DNA of 64,000 nucleotides from Leisingera sp. ANG1 (GTDB lineage: Bacteria; Pseudomonadota; Alphaproteobacteria; Rhodobacterales; Rhodobacteraceae). The DNA is taken from positions 193,327-257,326 of the forward strand of contig NZ_AFCF02000003.1 in the NCBI RefSeq assembly GCF_000203975.2. The letters run 5' to 3'. Positions 17,746 through 25,808 of this stretch are shown here, in pieces. The translations under genes and the position numbers were made by a program. Each line of letters starts with the position of its first letter. Position 1 is the first letter of the stretch. A model generated the notes under the pieces. That model was not told the DNA's origin. It worked only from the letters and a program-made list of their open reading frames with translations, and made no database searches.

Positions 17746-18318
17746 AACCAACAGCGCCAGTTGGACAAGCCCGCACTGCCACAAGCAACAGCTTTTCATA
17801 CAGAAGCCTGCTGCATTTGAACCGGAAAACCTGATCTTCAGGACCTGATGGAGTAAGCGCTCCGAAAAAATGGGGGATTACCCATCCAGCTGACCTATGA
17901 TGGCCCGTCACCGAAGACTTCCTCCAAGGCACCAAAAATCTTGCCGAGAGCATGGCCCAGAACCTAGTTGTTGTCCGGAATATCTGGACCCAAGAGGCCG
18001 GTACCGAACACTTTGGCTCCACCTATCTGATCAAAGCCCTAGAGCACCTGGAAGCCTACAAGGCCATGCATATTCCGCACCTGGCCTCGATCGGCATCGA
18101 AATCGTCAGCGACCACGTATTTGATGTGAGGGAATGACCCAGCCAATTCAACCGCACCCCGTTTCAGACTGTTTTTTTAAAGGCTCTATTAATTAAACGT
18201 CCTCTCCTGTCAGCATCAGAAGAGGCACTCTCCAGCTTCGATAGCAGGTTACAGCTGAAGAAGTTTTTGGACAGTCAAGAAAGCCGCACCCGGCGGAAGC
18301 CAGATACGGTTTTTCAGG
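17746..18318. other. 573-bp intergenic region holding a coding-like fragment
   Basis: Between the converging ends of the LacI gene and the ABC permease gene. It contains one coding-like fragment (17901-18137, listed separately). No clear terminator with a T-run was found for either side. Confidence 0.5.
17901..18137 (+). pseudogene. unrecognised gene remnant (C-terminal piece)
   Basis: A 78-codon stretch, in frame with an ATG at 17952, reads as a normal soluble protein with GC-rich third positions: TEDFLQGTKNLAESMAQNLV, then a helix-like HFGSTYLIKALEHLEAYKAM and SIGIEIVSDHVFDVRE before the stop. A stop codon lies just upstream, while a different frame there reads LTYDG, as if a frameshift separates it from a lost 5' part. 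No ribosome site. I do not recognise the family; it looks like the tail of a decayed gene. Confidence 0.35.
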
Positions 18319-19836
18319 TCATCGTTTGCCTGCGACAATCCGGTCGAGGATCAGGGCGCAGAACAGGATCGCTAGGCCCGCCAGGATGCCTTGGCCGGCG
18401 GCGGCATATTGCAGCGCTTCCAGCACGTCCTCTCCCAGCCCCTTGGCGCCGATCAGCGAGGCCACGACCACCATCGCCAGTGACAAGAGGATGGTCTGGT
18501 TGACGCCGGCCATGATCGTCTTGCGCGCTAGCGGCAGGTCCACCCGCCACAGGAGGTAACGCGGGGTGGCGCCGAAGGCGAGCGCGGCCTCACGCACGGT
18601 TTCCGGCACCTGCTGCAGGCCCAGCACGGTGAAGCGGATCACCGGCGGGCTGCCGAAGATCATGGTGGCGACCACGCCCGCGGGCTTGCCGGAGCCGATG
18701 AAGGCTACCACCGGGATCAGGTAGACGAAGGAGGGCATCGACTGCATGAAGTCCAAGACCGGGCGCACCACCGCAAAAACCTTGGGGCGGCGGGCGCAGT
18801 AGATGCCGAGCGGGATACCCAGGGTGATCGAGATCAGCGCTGCGGCTCCCAGCAGGGCAATGGTGGTCATCGCCTTTTCCCAGAAGTCCAAGAGGCCCAG
18901 GTAGGCCAGCGCCGCGCCGGTGAAGATCGCCACCCGGGCGCCTGCCGACAGGTAGGCCAGCATCACAATGACCAGCGCCACCACCGGCCAGGGGGTATCG
19001 ACCAGCACCACCTCGATCCAGTCCAGAAGCGTGCGCATGCCGGCGGTCAGCCCGTCAAAGAAACCGCGCCCGGAGGTCTTGGTCCAGTCGAACGCCGCCT
19101 GCACCCCGTCGCCGACGTTCAGCCGCCAGTCGCGGTTGGTGGGGAAGGCGTTCAGCAGCGAGAAGGCATCGGGCATCGCGAATTTCAGCGCCGACAGCAC
19201 AACCACGGCGGCGGCCAGCACGGAGGAGACGATTAGCCGCGGCAGTGACCAGCCGCTGGCGACGCGGCGGTCGGAGCGCCAGCGGGCAAACTGCCCCTCC
19301 AGCGTCCAGTTCGCCAGCGACGCCGCCAGGAACTTGACCGCCAGCAACAGCGCCGCGCCGGCGATCAGGTAGATGGTGCCGCTGGCATTGGCGGCTGCCG
19401 CGGCCTGCTGTGCGCCGGTCAACGCCGCCTCCAGCGACTCTGCCGCGCGTTTCAGGGACTCGAGCGAGGACGCGCCCGAGGCCTCGGCTGCAGCGATCTG
19501 CTGGTGCCGCAGGTCCAGCGTCTGGGCAATCTGTTCCGCGCGCAGGCGGGAGTCCCGGCCGAGGTCACCGAACAGCCCCATCGCGATCTGGATATAGGCC
19601 AGCGTTTCCAGCAGCAGAAAGCCCAGGAACCAGGACCACAGGCCCCGGGCGCCGAACCAGACTGGCCCCAGCAGCGCGGCGGCGCGGTTCAGGGTGAAGC
19701 GGTAACCGGGCGCCTCCATCATGTAGGAGAAAACGCGCTGGTAATAGGCCTGCGACTGACCGGTGAATTCCGCCACCAGCGCATTCAGGCGTCCGGCGGT
19801 CTCCGGTTTGATCTGTGATTGGTCGATGTGTTGCAT
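18319..19836 (-). CDS. tmoV: ABC transporter permease, probable TMAO importer TmoV
   Basis: Membrane subunit of a ProW-type quaternary-amine importer, 505 residues. ATG at 19834-19836 is chosen because GAGGAGAAG lies 6 nt upstream; GTG starts 1 and 5 codons earlier are possible. The C-terminal 200 residues are the ProW core (ALISITLGIPLGIYCARRPK; SMPSFVYLIPVVAFIGSGKPAGVVATMIFGSPPVIRFTVLGLQQVP; AGVNQTILLSLAMVVVASLIGAKGLG). The N-terminal half is unusual: hydrophobic segments flank a helical, Ala/Glu/Gln-rich stretch (about residues 98-155) that could form a coiled coil outside the membrane. Named by linkage to the Tdm-like gene. Confidence 0.78.
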   Translation of the reverse strand: MQHIDQSQIKPETAGRLNALVAEFTGQSQAYYQRVFSYMMEAPGYRFTLNRAAALLGPVWFGARGLWSWFLGFLLLETLAYIQIAMGLFGDLGRDSRLRAEQIAQTLDLRHQQIAAAEASGASSLESLKRAAESLEAALTGAQQAAAAANASGTIYLIAGAALLLAVKFLAASLANWTLEGQFARWRSDRRVASGWSLPRLIVSSVLAAAVVVLSALKFAMPDAFSLLNAFPTNRDWRLNVGDGVQAAFDWTKTSGRGFFDGLTAGMRTLLDWIEVVLVDTPWPVVALVIVMLAYLSAGARVAIFTGAALAYLGLLDFWEKAMTTIALLGAAALISITLGIPLGIYCARRPKVFAVVRPVLDFMQSMPSFVYLIPVVAFIGSGKPAGVVATMIFGSPPVIRFTVLGLQQVPETVREAALAFGATPRYLLWRVDLPLARKTIMAGVNQTILLSLAMVVVASLIGAKGLGEDVLEALQYAAAGQGILAGLAILFCALILDRIVAGKR

Positions 19837-19847
19837 CACCCTTCTCC

Positions 19848-20897
19848 TCACGCCTGGCTGTCCTGAATGGCGCGGATCAGGCCCGCGCGGTTGATCACCC
19901 CGACGGTGGTGCCATCATCCGCCACTTTGACGATGCCGTGGCCGTCCACTGCCAGTTCCATCAGGTCGCTTAGGTCCATGTCGGGCCGCGCCTCCCTGGC
20001 GTCGGCGGGCAGGGCGCCGTGGGTGGCTTCGAACTCCGCCACTGGCTTCATCACCGAATGGGCGAAGATCATGTTGAGCTTGGAGATGCCAGCCACGAAA
20101 TCCGCCACGTAGTCATCAGCCGGGTTGAGGATGATCTCCTCCGGCGTGCCGATCTGCACGATGCGGCCGTCCTTCATGATGGCGATGCGGTGGCCGATGC
20201 GGATCGCCTCGTCCAGGTCATGGGTGATGAACATGGTGGTCTTGCCCAGCTTGCGGGAAAGCTCCATGAACTGGTCCTGCAGCTGCTTGCGGATCAGCGG
20301 ATCCAGCGCTGAAAACGGCTCGTCCATCAGCAGGATCTCGGGGTCGGAGGCGATGGCGCGGGCCAGCCCGACGCGCTGCTGCATGCCGCCCGACAGCTCA
20401 TGGGCGTATTTGTCCTCCCAGCCCGAAAGCTCCACCAGTTCCAGCACCCGGTCGGCTTCCTCCCAGCGGCGGGCCTTGCCGGTGCCGCGGATTTCCAGCG
20501 GCATCGCCACGTTGTCGCGCACCGTGCGGTGCGGCATCAGGCCGAAGTTCTGGAACACCATGGCAACCCGGCGGTTGCGCAGGTCGCGCAGGCCTTCGGC
20601 GTTCAGCCCCATCACATCGTCGCCGTTGATGTAGATATGGCCGTCGGTCGGCTCCAAGAGCCGGTTCACATGGCGCACAAGCGTCGATTTGCCGGAGCCA
20701 GACAGGCCCATCACGCAGAACAGCTCGCCGCGTTCGATCTGGAAGCTGGCATCGGCGACGCCGACCACGCAGTTGAACCGCTCCAGCACCTGCGGCTTGG
20801 TCAGCCGTTCGGCGTGAATGGCCTTCAGCGCCTCGGCGGAGCGTGCGCCGAAGATCTTCCAGACGCCGCGTGCGTCGATTGCAATGTCCTTTTCCAT
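19848..20897 (-). CDS. tmoW: ABC transporter ATPase with CBS domain, probable TMAO importer TmoW
   Basis: ProV-type ATPase of 349 residues. Walker A (GLSGSGKSTL, near 67), signature (LSGGMQQRVGLARA, near 166) and Walker B (ILLMDEPFSALDP, near 187) are intact. It has the long ProV N-terminus (IFGARSAEALKAIH...VVGVADASFQIERGELFCVMG) and a C-terminal CBS-like segment ending in HGIVKVADDGTTVGVINRAGLIRAIQ, which in OpuA-type systems senses ionic strength. It sits between the receptor gene (74-nt gap with hairpin) and the permease start (11 nt). The betaine-importer family is certain; TMAO specificity is by linkage to tdm. Confidence 0.8.
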   Translation of the reverse strand: MEKDIAIDARGVWKIFGARSAEALKAIHAERLTKPQVLERFNCVVGVADASFQIERGELFCVMGLSGSGKSTLVRHVNRLLEPTDGHIYINGDDVMGLNAEGLRDLRNRRVAMVFQNFGLMPHRTVRDNVAMPLEIRGTGKARRWEEADRVLELVELSGWEDKYAHELSGGMQQRVGLARAIASDPEILLMDEPFSALDPLIRKQLQDQFMELSRKLGKTTMFITHDLDEAIRIGHRIAIMKDGRIVQIGTPEEIILNPADDYVADFVAGISKLNMIFAHSVMKPVAEFEATHGALPADAREARPDMDLSDLMELAVDGHGIVKVADDGTTVGVINRAGLIRAIQDSQA

Positions 20898-20928
20898 CCG
20901 GACCCCCGTCTAACTTAATGAAGGTGCC

Positions 20929-20949
20929 CCGGCGGCAGGCCGCCGCCGG
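20929..20949 (-). other. intercistronic hairpin after tmoX-type receptor gene
   Basis: An 8-bp perfect stem, CCGGCGGC with GCCGCCGG, around a 5-nt loop in the 74-nt gap between receptor and ATPase genes; no T-run. Confidence 0.6.
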
Positions 20950-20971
20950 AGCGCGCGTGTGGGAGGGCGTG

Positions 20972-21940
20972 TTATTTCAGGCCAAGCCAGGTATCGACGG
21001 TACCGCCATTGTCGGCGATCCAGTCTGCAACAACCGCGTCGATCTCATTGCCTTTGACCACCACCTCGTAGGTGAGTTCGGACAGGGCTTCGGCGCTCAT
21101 GTCGATGCTGGACAGGAAGGAGGCAGCGGCCGGGTTGCGGTCCTTCAAGGAGCTGGAATAGGCCACGGTCACGGTCTTGACCGGCTCGCCGGTGGAGATG
21201 TGCGAGTTGTTGTACCAATCGGCATCCTGATCCGGCTGCACCATCTTGTAGGTGGCTGCGTCATGCTCCGGCTCTTCCAGGATGGTCACGTCATAGAGCG
21301 CGTGCACATAGTGCGGCGCGTAGCAGTAGAAGGCGGCGCCTTTCTCCTGGTCGACCAGATCCTTGAGGCGGGAGTAGAACACGGTTTCGTCTTCGGTGGT
21401 CGGGGTCAGGAAGGTTTCGATGCCGTAGTCGCGCACCCGCACCTTGAAGGTGTTGGTCGAGGCCCAGCCGGAGGCGCCGACCCAGACCTCGCCCATGCCG
21501 TCACCGTCGCTGTCAAACAGCGCCTGTGCTTCGGGAGTGGCAAGGTCGAAGATCGATTTGATGTTGTGTTTCTCCACCATGTAGTTGGGCACACAGATGC
21601 CTGCGCGGCCCTCGTAGCTGCCAGAAGAGAGGGCCACGGAGCCTTTCTGATCGACATATTCATCGGTGAAGGAGGCCTGGTTCGGCAGCCAGACATCCGG
21701 GTGCACGTCGATATCGCCGCGGCCGCCGTCCATCGAGGCGAAGATCACCGCGTTGGCGCCGGGGGCATAGCCGGCCTCGCTGCCGAGGCGGCTTTCGATC
21801 ACCTGGCCGATGATCCGGCTCATGATCTTGGCGCCGGGCCAGCTGGGCTCACCCACCATGACTTTCTCCTGTGCCGTGGCACTAGTGGCCGCAGCTGCGC
21901 CCAGGGCGGTAACGGCGGTGACGAAGATGATATTTTTCAT
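20972..21940 (-). CDS. tmoX: ABC transporter quaternary-amine-type receptor, probable TMAO-binding TmoX
   Basis: Periplasmic receptor of 322 residues with a Sec signal (MKNIIFVTAVTALGAAAATSATAQ). It belongs to the OpuAC/ProX group; Trp- and Tyr-rich segments that build the cage for a methylated ammonium group are visible (GEPSWPGAK; DVHPDVWLPNQ; YAPHYVHALYDV; DADWYNNSHI). Ruegeria pomeroyi TmoX is the TMAO-specific member of this group. Here it is directly downstream of a Tdm-like gene (37-nt gap), so TMAO is the best guess; glycine betaine or choline are alternatives. Confidence 0.8.
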   Translation of the reverse strand: MKNIIFVTAVTALGAAAATSATAQEKVMVGEPSWPGAKIMSRIIGQVIESRLGSEAGYAPGANAVIFASMDGGRGDIDVHPDVWLPNQASFTDEYVDQKGSVALSSGSYEGRAGICVPNYMVEKHNIKSIFDLATPEAQALFDSDGDGMGEVWVGASGWASTNTFKVRVRDYGIETFLTPTTEDETVFYSRLKDLVDQEKGAAFYCYAPHYVHALYDVTILEEPEHDAATYKMVQPDQDADWYNNSHISTGEPVKTVTVAYSSSLKDRNPAAASFLSSIDMSAEALSELTYEVVVKGNEIDAVVADWIADNGGTVDTWLGLK

Positions 21941-21977
21941 CGTTTTCTCTCTCCTGTTGGTGTTTGTTTCAAGCGCC

Positions 21978-24299
21978 TCAGGCGCGCGCCCGCTTGCGCT
22001 GCGGGTCTATGAAAGGAATATCCGTGACGGTGGCACCGAGGCGTTTCATCCGGCCGTCGAGCTGGCCGATTTCCAGCCGGGTGCCGTTTTCCGCGTGCTC
22101 GACACCCAGCCGGGCGATGGCGATGGCGTGTTCCAGAGAGGGTGAGCGGGTAGCGGAGGTGACGGAGCCGACCTGCCGTTCGCCGGCATAGACCGGGCTG
22201 CCGTGCAGCGGCACGTCATTGCAGCCCAGCAGCAGGCCCTTGAGCAGCCGGCGCGGCTCGCGCGCGTTGCGCTCCAGCGCCGCCTTGCCGGTGAAATCGG
22301 CTTTGGTCAGGTCGACGGCAAAACCGAGGCCTGCCTCAAACGCATCCACGCCCGGTGCGAATTCGGCGTTGGCGGCGGCCAGCCCGGCCTCAATGCGGAT
22401 GACCTCCAACGCGGCGGAGCCCATCGGGGTGATCCCGAATTCCCCGCCTGCCTCCATCACCGCGTCCCAGATTTCCAGCGCATGCGCCTGGGAGCAGAAG
22501 ATCTCATAGCCCAGCTCGCCGGTGTAGCCGGAACGGGACAGCATGAAGGGCGCACCCTCGCGGTCGTGCAGCCGCGCCACGGTGACGCCGAACCATTTGA
22601 GCTGGTCCAGCTGCGGCACATGCGGCTGGGTGAAGGCGATCTTGCGTAGGAGGTCGCGCGACCTGGGGCCTTGGATCGCCAGGTTCGGCATCGCGCCGCG
22701 CATGTCGTGGATGCGGACCTGCAGGCCCATCTGCTGCGCCAGCGTCTCCAGCACCCGGCCGCTTTCCTCGGAGCCGCAGCACCAGCGGAACAGGTCGGGG
22801 GCGAGCCGGAACAGGGTGCCGTCGTCGATCACCGTTCCAGCCTGGTCGCACATCAGCGTATAGGAGCCGCGCCACACCGCCAGTTTGGCGACGTTGCGGG
22901 TCGTGGCCTGCTGCAGCAGCACTTCGGCGTCGGGGCCGGCGATGTCGTATTTGCGCAGCCCGCTCATGTCCTGCAGCGTCACTGCATTGCGGCAGGCCCA
23001 GTATTCGCCTGTGGTGCCATGCGACGGGAAACTCACCGGCGCCCAGAGATCACGCGCGGGGGCAAAATGCTGGGTCAGCGGCTCCAGCCGCTCGTGAAAG
23101 GCGGAATTCTGGCTGATCGACATCGGGGCGTCTTCCTTCTCGCGGTAGGCAACAGCGCGGCGCAGAGGTGTTTCGGGGCGGTAGATGCGGACGTGCACGT
23201 CCGTCGGGTTCCAGCCGTTAATCGGGTCAATGTCGTCCGGGCAGGCGGTTGAGACGCAGACCAGGTCTTCCAGCGCTCGCATCGCCACGTAGTCGCCGGG
23301 ACGGGAGTGGGATTCCTCGGTCAGGATGTGGTGCGAATTGGGATCGACCCAGGTGTTCCAGAAGAAATTGATCGCAGGCCAGGCCGCGCGCGGCGCCACG
23401 CCGTAAGGCGCCAGCGCGCGGGACATGTTGTCAGAGCAGTTCACATGGCCGGGGAAGCCGCGCTCCTCGTACCCGCGCGCGGTGCAGGCGAGGCCGAATG
23501 TGTCATGGCGGCCGCAGGTGTCCTGGATCACGTTCAGCATCGGGTGCATGCCGGGATCGAAGAACTTGTCCAGCAATCCCGGCCCCGGGTAGGCGCGGCG
23601 CACCATCGAGCGGGTGGCGGTGCTGTCAATCATCAGCTCCTCGCCGCGCTCCAGCCCGGTGGCGCGGAAGGCGGTGAAGTCAGAACACTGCTGCCCCTCC
23701 ACGTCGATGATCTGGATGATCTCGCCTTTCTTCACCTCGTAGGCGCAGCCGGTGCCGCGGCTGACGGTGAATTCGTCGCGGGTGTCGCCCAGCAGTGGCG
23801 GCAGTAGCGGAGCGGAGCCCGGTCCGGGCTGCCAAGTGATCTCCAACCCGCCTGAAACGGTGCCGTGCACCAGGTCGTGCGGCAGTGCGGTGCGGAAGAT
23901 CCAGACCGTGGCCCTGGCCGCGGCTTTCAGGATCAGCGGCTCCTCCGCGGCGGTGAGGGTGCAGGCGGGGATTGCGTCGGCGCTGTCGCCGCCGCGGGCG
24001 TTGATCCAGCCCAGAAGCGCGCCGGGATCGCATTCCGCCAGGTGCAGCGTGCCATCTGCGTTCAGCCCCAGCGCATGCAAAGCCGGGCAGCCCCCGGCGC
24101 CAAAGGCAGCGATCTGGCATCCCGACCCGGTCAGCGACAGCAGATTCCCCGGCCGCATCTCCTGCATCAGGCCTTGGCGGGGGGCGAGGCGGTGCGTCAC
24201 GCCTTCGCGGGGCTTGGGGAAGCCGGGGAAGGAGCGGGCGGGGGTACTGAACCCCATGTTGTCGAAGTCGCGCAGGACTGCGTAGCGGGTCATTTTCAT
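21978..24299 (-). CDS. tdm: DUF1989-GcvT fusion, probable trimethylamine N-oxide demethylase
   Basis: A 773-residue two-part enzyme. Residues about 160-370 are a DUF1989 domain; about 410-770 are a GcvT-type tetrahydrofolate-binding domain (MSGLRKYDIAGPDAEVLLQ; LSRSGYTGELGYEIF; GLGFAVDLTKADFTGKAALE). This layout is that of Tdm, which splits TMAO into dimethylamine and formaldehyde and passes the latter to folate. Cys272, Cys288 and Cys353 have the spacing I recall for the zinc-binding cysteines of the Methylocella enzyme (16 and about 64). The start is ATG 24297-24299 (or 24291-24293); a longer frame would run through the operators. No clear ribosome site, so the leader may be very short. First gene of tdm-tmoXWV. 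Confidence 0.8.
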   Translation of the reverse strand: MKMTRYAVLRDFDNMGFSTPARSFPGFPKPREGVTHRLAPRQGLMQEMRPGNLLSLTGSGCQIAAFGAGGCPALHALGLNADGTLHLAECDPGALLGWINARGGDSADAIPACTLTAAEEPLILKAAARATVWIFRTALPHDLVHGTVSGGLEITWQPGPGSAPLLPPLLGDTRDEFTVSRGTGCAYEVKKGEIIQIIDVEGQQCSDFTAFRATGLERGEELMIDSTATRSMVRRAYPGPGLLDKFFDPGMHPMLNVIQDTCGRHDTFGLACTARGYEERGFPGHVNCSDNMSRALAPYGVAPRAAWPAINFFWNTWVDPNSHHILTEESHSRPGDYVAMRALEDLVCVSTACPDDIDPINGWNPTDVHVRIYRPETPLRRAVAYREKEDAPMSISQNSAFHERLEPLTQHFAPARDLWAPVSFPSHGTTGEYWACRNAVTLQDMSGLRKYDIAGPDAEVLLQQATTRNVAKLAVWRGSYTLMCDQAGTVIDDGTLFRLAPDLFRWCCGSEESGRVLETLAQQMGLQVRIHDMRGAMPNLAIQGPRSRDLLRKIAFTQPHVPQLDQLKWFGVTVARLHDREGAPFMLSRSGYTGELGYEIFCSQAHALEIWDAVMEAGGEFGITPMGSAALEVIRIEAGLAAANAEFAPGVDAFEAGLGFAVDLTKADFTGKAALERNAREPRRLLKGLLLGCNDVPLHGSPVYAGERQVGSVTSATRSPSLEHAIAIARLGVEHAENGTRLEIGQLDGRMKRLGATVTDIPFIDPQRKRARA

Positions 24300-24312
24300 G
24301 CCGAATCTGGTT

Positions 24313-24328
24313 ATGTAACTGGTTACAT
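24313..24328. promoter_or_regulatory. LacI-type operator, tdm-proximal
   Basis: ATGTAAC-TG-GTTACAT, a perfect 7-bp inverted repeat with a 2-bp centre, 13 nt upstream of the tdm start. Confidence 0.85.
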
Positions 24329-24333
24329 GGTTG

Positions 24334-24349
24334 ATGAAACCAGTTACAT
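24334..24349. promoter_or_regulatory. LacI-type operator, regulator-proximal
   Basis: ATGAAAC-CA-GTTACAT, the same dyad with one mismatch, centred exactly 21 bp from the first. A consensus TTGACA lies next to it on the minus strand (24351-24356) and could be the -35 box for tdm, which would put both operators over the promoter. Confidence 0.8.
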
Positions 24350-24403
24350 GTGTCAAGAATTTCATTAAGGACGAACCGGAACCGGCAAAGGAAGGCAGGC
24401 GGA

Positions 24404-25486
24404 ATGCAGCGGAGCACCAACCGGAAACGCGCCAATTTGCGGGATGTTGCGGCGGCGGCGGGCGTCTCAGTCGCCACCGTTTCCCGCGTCATGAACGCAC
24501 CGGAAACCGTGGCCGAGGCGACCCGGAAGCGGGTGGAAGAGGCGATGAATAGCCTGCACTGGGTGCCGAGCGCTGCCGCCCGCGCGATCAATACCGGGCG
24601 CACACGGTTTGTCGGGGCGCTTGTGCCGACGCTGGACAACGCCATCTTTGCCCGGGTGCTGGCCAGCATGGAAAGCCGACTGGCGGCGCACCGGCTGTCG
24701 CTGGTGGTGGCGACAACCGACAATGACCCTGCCCAGGAGGCGGAGAAAGCCAAGGGACTGGTCGATATCGGCGCGGAGGGGCTGATCGTGTCCGGTATTA
24801 CCCACGCGCCGCAGTTCTACAGCCTGATCGAACGCTGTCAGCTGGCGACGGTTTCCACATCGTTCTATGATCCGGGCTACCGTCTGCCCACTATCGGATA
24901 TGATAACGCAGCAGCGGCCCGTACCGCTCTCACCCATCTGACGGATCTGGGCCACCGCCGGATCGCGGTGGTGCATGGACCAAGTTCCAGCAACGACCGG
25001 ACGCGATCGCGCATTGCCGGGCTCGAGGGTCACAGCCCGAAGCCTGACCTGAGTTTCCATGAAGTCCCTTTGTCCATTGCTGGCGGCTGCGAAGCGGGCC
25101 GCGGCATCCTGCAGGCGGAGGAGCAGCCAAGCGCTGTTCTGTGCCTGTCGGACGTGCTGGCGTCGGGCGTGCTGTTTGAGCTTCAGCGCGAGGGTGTGGC
25201 TGTACCACAGGAAAAATCGGTGATGGGGCTCGACGACTTGGCCGCGTCAGCCCATTTGTTTCCCGCGCTGACCACCGTCCACTTGCCGGTGTCGCGGATG
25301 GGCACAGCGGCGGCAGACGCAATAGCCTCATGGGTAGAAACCCAACAGGCGCCCACGCCCAGCTTGTTGAAATCAAAACTGGTGGTCAGGGATTCGACAG
25401 CGTTCTTATCGGCAGCTGCCAAGCCTGGCACTGGCAATAGGGATGGTTCAGATTCGGATGGGCAATCCATTCCGGGCACTGCCTGA
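24404..25486 (+). CDS. LacI-family regulator of the tdm-tmoXWV operon
   Basis: A 360-residue LacI/GalR protein. ATG at 24404 follows AAAGGAAGG; a GTG 18 codons earlier overlaps the operator and is less likely. Helix-turn-helix near residues 8-30 (ANLRDVAAAAGVSVATVSRVMN); sensor domain with GALVPTLDNAIFARVLASME and VLCLSDVLASGVLFELQREGVAVPQEKSVMGLDDL. The last 25 residues (AAAKPGTGNRDGSDSDG...) are a non-conserved polar tail. Divergent from tdm across paired operators, so probably its repressor. Confidence 0.92.
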   Translation: MQRSTNRKRANLRDVAAAAGVSVATVSRVMNAPETVAEATRKRVEEAMNSLHWVPSAAARAINTGRTRFVGALVPTLDNAIFARVLASMESRLAAHRLSLVVATTDNDPAQEAEKAKGLVDIGAEGLIVSGITHAPQFYSLIERCQLATVSTSFYDPGYRLPTIGYDNAAAARTALTHLTDLGHRRIAVVHGPSSSNDRTRSRIAGLEGHSPKPDLSFHEVPLSIAGGCEAGRGILQAEEQPSAVLCLSDVLASGVLFELQREGVAVPQEKSVMGLDDLAASAHLFPALTTVHLPVSRMGTAAADAIASWVETQQAPTPSLLKSKLVVRDSTAFLSAAAKPGTGNRDGSDSDGQSIPGTA

Positions 25487-25808
25487 AACCGCTGCAAGTA
25501 AACGGTGTCCGTTCCCGCATCTCCTTCCCCTTAGACAGCCATTTCATTGGCCACGCATGCTATTTGCGTTGGGTTCTCTACTTTGCACCATGTCCCCTTG
25601 CACGCCGCAGATGTCCGACGGTGCGGTCGAATTTTGGCCGATTGCCTGCCCGGCATCTGGCAAAATGATAAGCATGCCGAAAACGCGGCAAGTGAGGGCT
25701 TAAACAAAATCTGTGATAACTGCGGGGGATCCGCTATGTTTTTAGTATCAGCCCTAGGCAGAATCCTGAATTGGCACCAGGCTGCCGGCAACCGGATTTT
25801 GCTTTTTG
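25487..25808. other. 322-bp intergenic region before the six-GAF kinase
   Basis: Separates the LacI gene from the kinase gene on the same strand. I find no terminator, dyad or convincing small gene. The promoter of the kinase operon must lie here but I cannot place it with confidence. Confidence 0.4.

Noticed and set aside
24300-24365. 22-residue N-terminal extension of Tdm
   Set aside because: It would be encoded by the operator DNA itself and is not Tdm-like.
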